Shown here one piece after another: positions 14,201 through 23,470 of a stretch of DNA of 64,000 nt. Under the pieces are notes generated by a model. That model saw nothing but the letters and a program-made list of their open reading frames with translations, ran no database searches and was not told where the DNA came from. The stretch lies in assembly GCA_033239005.1 (NCBI GenBank), contig BSQZ01000002.1, positions 3,009,501-3,073,500 on the forward strand, given 5' to 3'. A program made the translations under genes and the position numbers. Each line of letters begins with the position of its first letter. Position 1 is the stretch's first letter. The stretch comes from Lamellibrachia satsuma (lineage: Eukaryota > Annelida > Polychaeta > Sabellida > Siboglinidae).

Positions 14201-17200
14201 ACTGTAAAGTAGATAGACAACTTTCTATAATATAAAGTAGATATATAACTATCTATACTATAAAGTAGATAGATAGCTTTCTATACTATACAGTAGATAG
14301 ATAACTTTCTGTACTACACAGTAGATAGATAACTTTCTGTACTACACAGTAGATAGATAACTTTCTGTACTACACAGTAGATAGATAACTTTCTGTACTA
14401 CACAGTAGATAGATAACTTTCTGTACTATAAAATAGATACATAACTTTCTATACTATAAAGTTAATTGTGACTCTGTATATGTGTATGAATGTACCCTCG
14501 TATCTCCATTAGTTACGCATGTATTGGGCTGCAATTTTGTAGGCATGGCGATGGACCATGTGGATGGACCATACGTTAAAATTAATTAGAAAATTAATTG
14601 TGTAAAATATAATATAGAGATTTGATCATCAACGAACCTGATTCACAATGGGCTATATGGATTGAGGTTCACGAGGGTGCATGTCACTAATGAGGGTGCA
14701 TGTCACTACTGATGTGCATTTCGCTAACTAGGATGCATGTCACTAATGAGGGTGCATGTTACTAACTAGGATGCATGTCACTAATGAGGGTGCATGTCAC
14801 TAAGAGGGGTGCATGTCAATAACGACGGTGCATGTCACTAATGCTGGTGCATGTCACCAAAGAGAGTGCATGTCACTAAAGAGAGTGCATGTCACCAACG
14901 AGGGTGCATGTCACTAAGATCAGTGGTTGTGCTGACAGGTGCTGTTTGCCCATTCCCTGCGGAGGTTCTCGGTGCGAGATTGGTCCATGGAGCAACGGTG
15001 GATGTCTGTTCTCCTGCCGCTGCTGCTGCTCTATAACAGTGAGTCACACCCCGCTAATGCTGGGTTAACATCTTAGAGCGTTTCTTTTAGTTTATAATAT
15101 AATTTGCCACTTGGCAGATAAATGTTTAAAGGCATAGATAAAAGGAAATTGCACCTTGATAATTGGGAAACCGACTGAGCTGTAGATGAAGAAGGTGTCA
15201 AAATATTGGGTTTGTTTACATGTAGTTTGTTTACATTTGGTTTGTTAAAATGTGATTTGTTTACATGTGGTGTCTTTACATGTGGCTTCTTTACACATTT
15301 GAATTAGGTTTGCTCAATGATTAGTACATTGCATATTGATGTTATAGTGACTAATCTCTGAGAAATCCCAAGCATTATTATCATGTCAGTTTTTCAATCT
15401 AGAGTTTAAATAAGTCTTTAAAATCTTGTTATTCTTGGGTAGTTAAGTCAACCATTCTATTCAAACTTGACTAAAATTGTTTATTATTAATATCTGTGTG
15501 ACATTAATGTTAACGTGAAATCCATAAATGACACCTAAATAAGAATGTTACGTTCGTCTTACAGATGTTGTGTTCAGGTGCTCCGTCAGTGCAGTGTGAT
15601 TCCTCTTTCAGACCCGTTGTTCCCACTGACATTCCTGGTGAACAGTTGGGTTCCAGGATTGTTTGACGCGCTCTTCCAGGCGACATTTCTAGGAACACTG
15701 TTGCTGTTTTGGCTGTGTCTCTACCATGGCGTCCGCCAGGTGAGGCCCTGCAGTACAACTTGCACTCAACCGGAATACAGTGTCTGATCCCGATATCACT
15801 TGGTCCCATCACTACAGGGTTGGGTTCAGTTGTAATGGGGTAATCTGTAATTGATTACACTTACAGTGTAATTACAACTGATTTTTTAAATGCTGTAATT
15901 GTGACTGAGTTTCTGTGAGGCAGTGTTTGAGCCCAACCCTGGTAACAAGAATGCATGAATTCACCTAAAGCGTGCCTAAATGAGATGTAATGATACACGT
16001 AACCTTCCTTTATAAAACGATGTAGTTGAGCTTTTGCAGTTACATTGTAGTTGAAATTTTGAAGCTCTGTAATTGTAATTGATTTATTTGAAGTGTTGTA
16101 ATTGACTTGTAATGATGCTGTGTTACTGTCCATCAGCCTGACATAAGTCTTACAACATCTATAATTGGAAAAGTGTTGTCCTGTCTATTAATGGGGCTTT
16201 GTAAAGGTGAAACAAATAAAATAATTGGTTAGGATTGATTTTTTTATGATCCATTTTTTTACTAGACTTTTTTATATTTATTTTATTTTTTATATTTATA
16301 AATCCACAAGGTTATGGTTGACAAATAGAGCGGATGCGCTTGGAGTGGAGGTCATCATCCGTAAGCTTTTGTCACATAATAATAATAAGTAAATTTGTAT
16401 TGTGCCTAAATACTCAGGAACCTGAACTCAGAGACGCATCAAAACAAAAAGGTTAGGCAATCTCAAAATTGCTGTGTACTGCTATGGTCAACAAATGGAT
16501 GAAAAGAAATTGCATTTTTGATTCCTTCCCTATAAATAATTGGTAATACTTCACATTTTACAGTACTTAATAATTGCTGATTTGTTTCCTTTCGCTAGAA
16601 CAAGCGTTGCTTCTGTTCCTTCTACCTGCCCAAGCTCGTCATCGTAGGCCTCATCTGGCTGACGGCTGTCACGCTGTCCTCCTGGCAGAAGTACAGTGAA
16701 CTTCAAGACCCGACATACAACTATAGGACAGATACTGCCAACTTCATGGTGAGATAACTTGATTGATAGCGGCGAAAAACAAACACTCAGAATTGTTTGG
16801 ACAAACACAAGGAGTATGTGAGCAAATAAATGCTAGTTATGAACCTGGGGGGGCGGGGGGCACTCAATACATTGCCAGTATGCCGTCCTTGAGAATGTAT
16901 CTAATTGAACGTCTTAGACATCTGTTAAAATTATACCCTTTTCATGTTGGAATAAAACCAAATATATACCCTTTAACATGCAAAATTTGCATTGTAACAT
17001 GATATAGATTAATTCATTGATTAATGTTAACTAAAATTACATAAAGTTGCCCTGAAAAGAAATAACTGCTAAATATATACCCTTAATTACCCAAATGCTT
17101 TGGCACATAAAACACACTTATAAAACGTGGAATTTTTCTCATCAATGGTATACTGGTGACATATCGGGTGGCCCCCTCCCCCCGGGTGGTAAAATAGGTT

Positions 17201-20200
17201 CTGGTAGTTATCGATAACAGTCATGGTGAAATGACATGCTGAATTTACCCCTGGTGGCAGAATAAAAGGATGACAACCAACTCTCTGTTGCAGGCTTTCA
17301 AGGTGTTTTTCTTCATCGTCGGCAGCGTGTATCTACTCTATCTTGTCTACCTACTTGTGAGGGCGTACGCAGAACTCCGATACATGACTTACTTTGGTGA
17401 GTTACCATGGTTACCAACCATGACTACACCATTTTTTTAAGGGGTCATACCAGTAAGGATCAAAAACTCACATTTAGAGTGAGTACTTCAGAATAATTCA
17501 AAGAAGATAAATGGATTACCAGCACATGTCGTTGAATTCTTCCCATATTCACTTCAGTAAATATCTGATGGGTAGTAAATTAATATTATATATATATATA
17601 TATGTATGTATATATAAACACATTAAAGGTGCTTAATCAATTAAATTTTTGCTAGTCTCATTTAAAATTAGTTTTACAAAAAAACAAACCTACCTAGTGT
17701 CCACTGCAACATTCTAGCTCGTTTGTTCAACTTTTGAATGTAGTTTTTGTGAAATCATCAGACAAACTATTAAATTAGTTAATGCTTGTTCAAACATTAA
17801 CTGAAGTGAAAATCGAAATGCTGAAAAATCACGATTTTCTTCCTTGGTGAAATTTTTTAACTTTGTTATGTGATCGGCGAGAGGATGGAGGTCACGCCCA
17901 TGATCAGCATTGACATACACAGTGTTTACCATTTTGGATATCCACTATTTTAATCCTTACCAGATCTAACGACTGAAGTCAATTCTTTTGATGATATGAA
18001 CAAAAATAGGCTTTTTTATTAAAGAGACTGCGCACATTACTTAAAGTAGTCACACACTACACATCTGGACATAAATGAACTGGATTCACAACTAAAAGTA
18101 TACATGAAATGAAATAACTAACATAATAAATTAAATTAAAGGCAATACAACTAAAAGCATACATTGAATAAATAGTTAAAATAATAAATACAAGTAAATT
18201 ATATTAAAGGCAATACAACTGAAAAGTGTACATGGAATTAAATAACTAAAATAATAAATAAAATTAAGGGCAATACAAGTGTGTCCCTTAAGTTGTTACT
18301 TTTGCCCCACCAGATCTGAGACTCAAGTTCATGACTGCGCTCATGTTGATCGTGCTTGCGATAAGCATCACGATCATGGTGCTTCGCTTTGGTGTCAGCG
18401 AACTACAAGACAACCTCATGTCTGAGATGACAACACATTATCAGAACTCAGCCGAGTTCCTCTCATTCTACGGACTCCTCAACTTCTACCTCTACACCAT
18501 GGCCTTCGTTTATTCACCCTCCAAAAATGCTGCCTACGGTAAGGCTGTGTTTTCTGTCATTACTCTTAGTTCATTCCATGTCCGTAAAAAATCAATAATT
18601 ACCAGTTCATTTGTAAAAATGTGTGTTTGTATTGCTTTATTTCAGTTGCAAATTTTTCAGTAAAGCTTTGATTCCATGATTTATAACAACCTGTATGTGT
18701 AACTGCCTTGCAGACATATATGATCATGAAATCATCATCATATCATATTTCTGCCATTTATTATGTCATCAGTCATGACATAGTCATCGACCGTAGACGG
18801 TCCTCATCCATCAAAGATATGTACATTGTTCCGCATCCAAACCAAATAGTGAACATCACATCGACCATTGACTGTTCCTCACACAACATGGATGTCACAT
18901 CAACCGCAGACTGTTCCTCCTCACAAAACATGGATGTCACATCGACCCCAGACTGTTCCTCACACAACATGGACGTCACATCGACCGCAGACTGTTCCTC
19001 ACACAACATGGACATCACGTCGACCGCAGACTGTTCCTCACACAACATGGCCATCACATCAACCACAGATTGTTCCTCACACAACATGGACATCACATGA
19101 ACCGCAGACTGTTCCTCAAACAAAATGGACATCACACGAACCGCAGACTTTTCTTCACACAACATGGACGTCACATCGACTGCAGACTGTTCCTCACACA
19201 ACATGGACGTCACATCGACTGCAGACTGTTCCTCACACAACATGGACGTCACTTCGCCTCAGAGAGTGGGTGATACAAACCAGTGATAATTGTTTGTTTC
19301 TTTCCTGCCAGAGTCTCACTTCAAAGACAACCCCGCCCTCTCCATGTTGAACGACTCTGATGACGATGTCATCTATGGGTGAGACATTTCTCATAGTTAT
19401 GATGACACTTATTATTTGTTTCATTAATTATTGCACATATAACGTATATGAAAATTAGAGAAACAACCTTTGTATCAATATAAATCAATCGGCAATGAAA
19501 AGGTATAATCGAATACTTTCCATCATAAACTTCGGACAATAGAGGGACCGTCACATAAGTTTTCAGTGTCCAAGAAACCATACAGTGTTTAACATTGGTT
19601 CAGGCCACCCCACCCCCTCAATACGTGGTGAGGGACATAAAATAACAGGCACATCGCCAATCAAAAAGCATTAGTTTGTCCCGCGAAACCTGGTGACGAT
19701 CAAAACACCACCTACTAATACGTAATGCAACACATTTTTGGACTTTGAGAAATTATGCGATGACCCCTAAGGAGGGTTCATGATTGCCCTTCTGTGTCAA
19801 AAGGTCCCATGTTTTTCTTTGTTTTATTAGTTGACATACATTTTTAAATACCTTACTGCACTGAACAAATTTAGCGAGGAAGAAAGTTGTTGTCCGCTAG
19901 CATTCTTCCTTAGTAGGAAATTGTTCACTACCTGGTAATTATGCAATTTTGTTTGTTAGAATTTTATATAGTGCGTACTAATAGGCTTGTGGCACATATA
20001 AGTATTGTAATAAATAGGATCCAGATGTTTACGGCTGGAATTGTTAAACTGACTAGAAACTGTCTAACCCTTTTGTTTTGGTGCACTGCTGAGCTTGGGT
20101 TTCCCGAGGATTTTCACGCAATAGAAGTGCTTTTTATTGTACTTTATTATAAATTATAAAGCAATCTGTTCCAAGATGTTTTATCTTGAATTAAAATGGC

Positions 20201-20518
20201 TTCCTAGTCCACTTACCACCTGTGAATTTGCTTTGGATGGCAATGTTGTTATAAAGCAAAACCTATGACCATATTTTTTACGGAGGTAATATCCAATCAC
20301 CAGAAATAAGTGATGATATGATTTTACTCTAGACTAGTACGTGAAGAAGTATATTCTACTTAAAAGGAGTATACTTCATTCACAATTTTTTTATTATTTT
20401 CCTTGTTTGATACTTTATGCATTGCCATTTTGTTTATAATAGTTCGGATTTGGAAGGAGAGGTGGCGCTGACGAGGAAAGTACGGCCCATGGACAGCGAC
20501 GAAGAAGCCTTCAACTAA
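289..20518 (+). CDS. TMEM181: Transmembrane protein 181 (GPR178), GOST family, 14 exons
   Basis: Recognised from the conserved animal TMEM181 sequence. Exons: 289-296, 2551-2654, 9225-9292, 9681-9771, 12696-12820, 13306-13425, 14078-14158, 14939-15038, 15612-15739, 16599-16748, 17294-17396, 18314-18538, 19312-19378, 20443-20518. All junctions are GT-AG and all phases agree, giving 481 aa. Landmarks are MRLYTLSKRHF (from residue 7), AYHQQLWL, FKTYNPAF, LLPLLLLYN, THYQNSAEFLSFYGLLNFY (in exon 12) and NPALSMLNDSDDDVIYG near the end. A first helix (about 17-37) is followed by a luminal domain (about 39-180), then seven helices at about 186-207, 221-245, 250-273, 284-305, 325-350, 363-388 and 405-428, and an acidic C-terminal tail. 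TMEM181 belongs to the GOLD-domain seven-helix (GOST) group with Wntless-like topology; the human protein is a host factor for E. coli cytolethal distending toxin. Where vertebrates have YND at the exon 8/9 join, this gene reads YNN. Only exon 1 is uncertain. Confidence 0.93.
640..965 (+). pseudogene. Transposase C-terminal zinc-finger relic
   Basis: An open frame from 678 ends in a Cys/His cluster: C-I-Y-C, then WLQCQSC, then a TGA where a Trp is expected, then YHEACG. This CxxC..WxxC..C..WxHExC pattern is the PHD-like finger found at the C-terminus of many pogo/Tigger-type transposases. The nonsense codon at 921-923 and the lack of an upstream catalytic domain make it a dead fragment within TMEM181 intron 1. 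The family assignment rests on the finger pattern alone. Confidence 0.4.
2145..2266. repeat. (TA)n microsatellite pair
   Basis: Two pure TA runs (about 2145-2196 and 2239-2265) are separated by a short unique stretch and followed by a T run. They lie in TMEM181 intron 1. Confidence 0.9.
3858..4071 (-). repeat. 3' LTR of the gypsy element
   Basis: This is the left-hand copy of the direct repeat, corresponding to the 3' LTR because the element reads on the minus strand. It aligns along its whole length with 8594-8818 with scattered substitutions and small indels. No clear polypurine tract is visible next to it. Confidence 0.75.
4151..4339 (-). pseudogene. Gypsy polyprotein C-terminal tail
   Basis: The minus-strand frame ends in AGRPLWAPEKLKDYVC. 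This resembles the basic tail (GR..K.P..L.DYV) that ends many gypsy Pol proteins just before the 3' LTR. Its position 80 bp from the LTR fits. The rest of the frame is not recognisable. Confidence 0.45.
4825..4965. repeat. Short GTACA-rich tandem repeat
   Basis: About three imperfect copies of a 45-50 bp unit are built from CTGTACTGTACACCC, CTGTACACCTCAGG and GTGTTATCTCCC. GTACA/TGTAC palindromes recur within each copy. It lies inside the gypsy element just before the nested LINE piece. Confidence 0.7.
5020..5697 (+). mobile_element. Non-LTR retrotransposon (LINE) 3' fragment
   Basis: Plus-strand frames 5026-5355 and 5307-5585 together carry the C-terminal part of a LINE reverse transcriptase. 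The first has KTKEIVIDFRR, then YKYLGVIIDETLNW. The second has MNRLERVIKQAAKSF and the terminal RSGRRYLPF block. The piece ends in AATAAAGG(TATT)n near 5680-5697. It lacks the endonuclease and catalytic YADD parts and is frameshifted once near 5320. It lies within the gypsy element in the opposite orientation, so it looks like a later 5'-truncated insertion. Confidence 0.7.
6003..6480 (-). pseudogene. Gypsy integrase N-terminal (H2C2) and core start
   Basis: The minus-strand frame reads LHEGHQGIEKTCESIFWP then ICTSCQLYQ, which is the His-His-Cys-Cys zinc-binding module of gypsy integrases. It continues into a degenerate catalytic core start (ISDYFSRYLVMKELPS). The core is truncated after about 125 residues. 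The sequence just upstream on the minus strand encodes a remnant of the preceding linker in other frames. Confidence 0.75.
6593..6900 (-). pseudogene. Gypsy integrase C-terminal piece, out of order
   Basis: Minus-strand frame 6828-6622 reads MGPVLYRVLVDGTVWRHHAE, the chromodomain-like block (GPVSY.V...G..WRRH) near the C-terminus of gypsy integrase, and continues into a Pro/Ser-rich linker. Read along the element this block comes before the integrase H2C2 module rather than after it. The element is therefore rearranged or made of two overlapping copies. Confidence 0.6.
7200..7870 (-). pseudogene. Gypsy reverse transcriptase remnant
   Basis: Minus-strand frame 7615-7355 reads IDLRQAYLQTAVEE, then LPYGVASAPAVWTRAMDQ, then QCYLDDIIVT. 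These are the palm motifs of gypsy reverse transcriptase with YLDD in place of YVDD. Upstream on the minus strand a broken stretch encodes KPRFWKARPIALECKPTVE, the usual RT entry block. Several stops and frameshifts separate the pieces, so no active protein is possible. Confidence 0.8.
7960..8540 (-). pseudogene. Gypsy Gag remnant
   Basis: Broken minus-strand frames contain SETKKAILLSKVSTETYQLL and FSDATRVEHLRDRLVSGIRD. These match the order of the Gag capsid-like region of gypsy elements (KK.A.LLS...TY.LL ... F.....LRDRLV.G). It lies between the primer-binding region and the reverse transcriptase, as expected. Confidence 0.6.
8594..8818 (-). repeat. 5' LTR of the gypsy element
   Basis: This is the right-hand copy of the 214-225 bp direct repeat. 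It is bounded by TG and CA, and the GGCGAC-type leader follows on the minus strand. Confidence 0.75.
11079..11452 (+). repeat. 53-bp minisatellite, about 7 copies
   Basis: Seven near-identical 53-bp units carry TCATTGGTCAAGTGAGTACA and ATACATCTCAACCTGGC. They lie in TMEM181 intron 4. Each unit contains CAAGTGAGTA, a close match to a 5' splice site. The unit is not a multiple of three, so the short frames seen in it are accidental. Confidence 0.95.
12345..12531. mobile_element. Pogo/Tigger-like MITE
   Basis: A 187-bp element is flanked by TA on each side. Its inverted ends are CGGTGGAACCTCACTATGAA on the left and CAGTCAAACCTCACTTTTAC (reverse complement) on the right, both followed by GGTCACC. 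The shared GAACCTCACT/AAACCTCACT ends and the TA target are typical of pogo-type non-autonomous elements. It has no coding capacity. It lies in TMEM181 intron 4. Confidence 0.7.
12535..12650. repeat. Palindromic TTGTAGTCGACTACAA region
   Basis: This AT-rich stretch, directly after the MITE, holds a perfect 16-bp palindrome (about 12557-12572) followed by several ATTACA/TGTAAT alternations. It resembles the TGTAAT-rich tract at 15820-16130. No coding content is seen. Confidence 0.5.
12945..13072 (+). mobile_element. tRNA-derived SINE-like sequence with triplicated 5' half
   Basis: The segment resembles a tRNA. It has an A-box-like GTTCGGTTAGAATGCC, an arm around CGGACTGTCAGTCG (GTC at the anticodon position, as in tRNA-Asp), then AGAGACCCGGGTTTGGGTCC, a degenerate B box. 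The 5' half occurs three times in tandem (from about 12950, 12983 and 13010) before one 3' half. The structure is not a functional tRNA, so a SINE head is more likely. It lies in TMEM181 intron 5. Confidence 0.5.
14163..14462 (+). repeat. 28-bp minisatellite starting at the TMEM181 exon 7 donor
   Basis: About ten copies of a unit near 28 bp (GTAGATAGATAACTTTCTGT plus ACTATAAA or ACTACACA). The first copy begins within about 5 nt of the GTACGT donor of TMEM181 exon 7. Confidence 0.92.
14670..14918 (+). repeat. 19-20 bp minisatellite ending at the TMEM181 exon 8 acceptor
   Basis: About 12-13 copies of GAGGGTGCATGTCACTAAT. The last copy ends about 20 nt before the AG acceptor of exon 8 (14937-14938). 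Each unit contains TCACTAAT or TCACTAAC, which resembles a branch-point sequence. Confidence 0.92.
15820..16130. repeat. TGTAAT-rich imperfect palindromic tract
   Basis: Repeated TGTAATTG/CAATTACA alternations, including GTAATTGATTAC and a long TAATTGTAATTG stretch. It lies in TMEM181 intron 9. It looks like a decayed short inverted-repeat element and has no recognisable protein. Confidence 0.45.
17450..17964. mobile_element. Candidate 0.5-kb MITE with CCAGTAAGGAT ends
   Basis: The left end reads CCAGTAAGGATCAAAA and the right end, reverse complemented, reads CTGGTAAGGATTAAAA. These are inverted ends about 515 bp apart, with no ORF of note between them. The internal block TGTGAAATCATC.GACAAACT recurs in the same orientation near 50630 and 53745, so it is an interspersed family. 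It lies in TMEM181 intron 11 and includes a short TA microsatellite. Confidence 0.5.
18853..19257. repeat. 39-bp minisatellite, about 10-11 copies
   Basis: Units of about 39 bp (ACATCGACCGCAGACTGT then TCCTCACACAACATGG). The period is divisible by three, so long frames are open on both strands (about 160 codons each way), but these are by-products of the period. The array lies in TMEM181 intron 12 and ends about 55 nt before the exon 13 acceptor. Confidence 0.93.
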
Positions 20519-21599
20519 CTTGCAACATCGGTGAAAAAGACCACTTCTGATAGACATGGCATGCTACACGAATGTGCGACAAATCCTGGTGCAACATCCA
20601 GCATTATAATTGTGATAATTTGTTTCATGTTTGTAGCATCAAATATGGATGGTACCAGATTTTTAACCTCCCTATGCTATGGGGGGTATTAATATAATAT
20701 TATGAACATGTTGATACTTGTGTAGGTCCATAAAATTCTGCATGCAAGAGCACAGTGATCCAACTATTAGACCAAAGGCCTCAGATGTGGCATATTATGG
20801 GTTGGAGAGCCACTTTTGGTCAATCCTTTTTGCCTCCGTTCACTCAGATGTCTATAAGAATACATGTTCTTGCGTGTTTGCTGGTAGGGAGCAACCCGCA
20901 ACACTGGTAACGTAGCCACATTTTGAAACTTTCCACCGAAGAGCAGCAATATCAAGACCCATATTCTTGAGACATACAAATTTGAAATTGTGAGTCAACT
21001 TGTCCCTGGAGAATGCCTGGGTAAATATTACCCAAAGTGCTAATTACTGAATAGCCCTCCTGATGTAATTACATAGCCCACGTTGAATATCCATGACTGG
21101 CAGGCTTGCAATGTAATCTTACATTGGCCATGTTATTTTGATATTATTCAAAGTTTTGCCCGGGGGAGGGCCCCCGGGCGAAACTTTGCCGCCATATTTA
21201 CTTGAGATATGAATTTGTAATTCGTAAATCTTTCGAGAATATAAACCCAGGGGTGTTGTCACAGAATACAACTGGCCTTGGTCCTATCAGTGTTATGTAA
21301 TAACATTCATAGATTTCTTTGCAACTTGGCATGTTTAATTTTAAAACCACTGCCAATATCATACGTATTCCTTGTCGTCGTAACGTCGCCAATGTTGATA
21401 ATGTTTGAAAGAATGCAGTGCTGGACAATCATGTCTTTGGGCCTGCCTCTAGTTCAGCGGGATGTGAGGTTTATGAATACATGTATTGTGATCTAGTCAG
21501 TAGAATAAAATGGTTAGTTATTATGGCCAAAGGTTTTAGTTGTAGATATTAATACAGTATTGATTGTTGTGTAAACAAAGTGTAATATATATGTAGTCA

Positions 21600-21638
21600 T
21601 GTGTGTGCGTGCACATATATATATATGTATATACAGCC

Positions 21639-21675
<37 letters not shown>
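21600..21675. repeat. TMEM181: (TA)n microsatellite in the TMEM181 3' UTR
   Basis: Interrupted TA runs at 21612-21632 and 21643-21674, surrounded by TGTG/CACA steps. Confidence 0.9.
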
Positions 21676-21681
<6 letters not shown>

Positions 21682-21929
21682 CATTTTGTTTACATATTTG
21701 CCCATACAGCCTGTATATGGATAATTAATAACAGCCCAAGGGTTTTAGATAGTTATATGATTGGTTATTGGTTTTAATGTTTGTATGTATATACTTAAGT
21801 ATGTTTGTGTATATGTACATATGATGGGGCAATGTACATATGGGGTAACGTACATAATGTATGTGCACATGTTGAATGACATCCAGTTGTACATGAAATC
21901 ATGTATACATTTAATGTACCTACTGGAAT

Positions 21930-22037
21930 GTATTAATTAATAGATCATCCTGTATTAATTAATAGATCTTCCTGTATTAATTAATAGATCATCCTGTATT
22001 AATTAATAGATCATCCTGTATTAATTAATAGATCAGC
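21930..22037 (+). repeat. TMEM181: 22-bp tandem repeat in the TMEM181 3' UTR
   Basis: Five nearly perfect copies of GTATTAATTAATAGATCATC plus CT. TTAATTAA within each unit is itself palindromic. If the UTR extends to 22.7 kb this array is in the mature mRNA. Confidence 0.93.
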
Positions 22038-22679
22038 CTATTGCTGCATGAAATTAATAAGGTCCAATAATATGTACAGTATTTATTGTGCCACTGTGTA
22101 CATATCTGTATATTTATTGAACAAACTATGTGGACATTTCAGTTTATATCTGAGATGCAATGGTGCAGTAGACAATCCACATTTCTTTGTGCACAAATAA
22201 CAACGATGGTAACGGATCGTCTCAAAACTGATAAACAACACTACATTGAAATTGGTTTACGAAAGGGGGATTTAACAGTGATTACGTTTTCATGTGTCGA
22301 TGTATTTTTCCTTAAAAAGCTGGTCACAGTTCATAAGGTTGCCGAGTTTTTAGTGCACAGAGGCAGTTTTGCGTTAGGACAGCTGAATATGAATGGTATG
22401 TTATTGCCACTACAGCCTGAAGGACGAGGAATGTTCCATGAGTATTTACAGGTCGATGTAATTCAAAGTTTTACGTGGGGATGAAGTTAAATGACATCCA
22501 CTTTAAGTAATGTCGTACATCAGTCTTGACATCATCCCTGTTCCCTTTATTCAATGATGCAATATAGCAAATATGTAAACTATACAGAAAACATAGATAT
22601 TAGATCTGATAACCCCAGTGTGTTGCATATTGTGTCATGTTGATCACGTATATGTATATTATATGTGTATTAACTGTGG

Positions 22680-22685
22680 AATAAA
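22680..22685 (+). terminator. TMEM181: Poly(A) signal AATAAA, probable TMEM181 3' end
   Basis: A canonical AATAAA followed by a T-rich and GT-containing stretch (TTTATATTTGTTACACTTTG). It is the best poly(A) signal downstream of the TMEM181 stop. Confidence 0.5.
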
Positions 22686-22700
22686 GCATAACAGCTAGCT

Positions 22701-23309
22701 TTATATTTGTTACACTTTGTCCCGACTCATGTAAAGCTAATTTACTGTAGCTGCTTTATACAATTAAGACACAGGGAGACGTACTGTCAAGGGCTGTGTT
22801 AATGAAACCTTTGCTATTTCTACTCTTGGGACAACAATGAAACATTTTTAGAATAATGAACATATAAACCATAACACTGGCTTATCTAGTATATCACAAA
22901 GGTGATCAAATTAGTCACACATTAGTTTATGTAGTGGCACTATTAAAACTATTAAGCCAAAGTGGGTCATGGCCCAATGGCAATGCTACCTCTCTAGATA
23001 TGTCACTGAACCATAAAGAAGCACCATTTGGAATGTTTTGGAGTGCAGGAATGGGGAACATGCCATGGGCTAAGATGGTTGAAAAGAGATATTTTCAACT
23101 ATTTGTTTCCACTTGGCATAGCCGTGTTCAAAGGGATCAATGCAATGGTCCGCTCCACAGCATGGACATTATATACACATTACCAAAAAAGTTGTGAGTG
23201 CATTGCATCTTATGTACACTCACTATATTGTACAGCAGTCCCCCTCTCATAACGCCAACCTTTCTGCAAAGGTACAGTGGTCTAATTAGTATTAGAGATG
23301 GCCTTTCAT
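22701..23309. other. Intergenic sequence, nothing recognised
   Basis: AT-rich sequence with two overlapping short frames (22934-23197 and 23028-23252) that show no recognisable domain. Confidence 0.5.
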
Positions 23310-23470
23310 AAGGGGGCTAGAGAGAACGTGGCCTCTAGAGAGAATGTGGCCTCTAGGGGGAACGTGGTCTCTAGGGAGAATGTGGCCTTTAGGGAGAATG
23401 TGTCCTTTAGAATGTGGCCTCTAGGGAGAATGTGGCCTCAAGGGAGAATGTGGCCTCAAGGGAGAGGAGC
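23310..23470 (+). repeat. 18-bp minisatellite (GAGAATGTGGCCTCTAGG)
   Basis: About eight to nine imperfect copies of an 18-bp unit, with TCTAGG, TTTAGG and TCAAGG variants. The period keeps a frame open (ASRENVASREN), but there is no sign of a gene. Confidence 0.85.

Larger units (their letters stand above)
20519..22700 (+). other. TMEM181: TMEM181 3' UTR
   Basis: About 2.2 kb follow the TAA at 20516-20518 and lead to the AATAAA at 22680. The region is AT-rich. It contains a (TA)n run, a 22-bp tandem repeat, and no convincing ORF with coding character. The exact cleavage site cannot be seen, and earlier alternative poly(A) sites are possible. Confidence 0.6.

Noticed and set aside
18868..19350. 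160-codon frame rich in PQTVPHTTWTSH repeats
   Set aside because: It is produced by a 39-bp minisatellite whose period divides by three, the opposite strand is equally open, and it lies in a TMEM181 intron.
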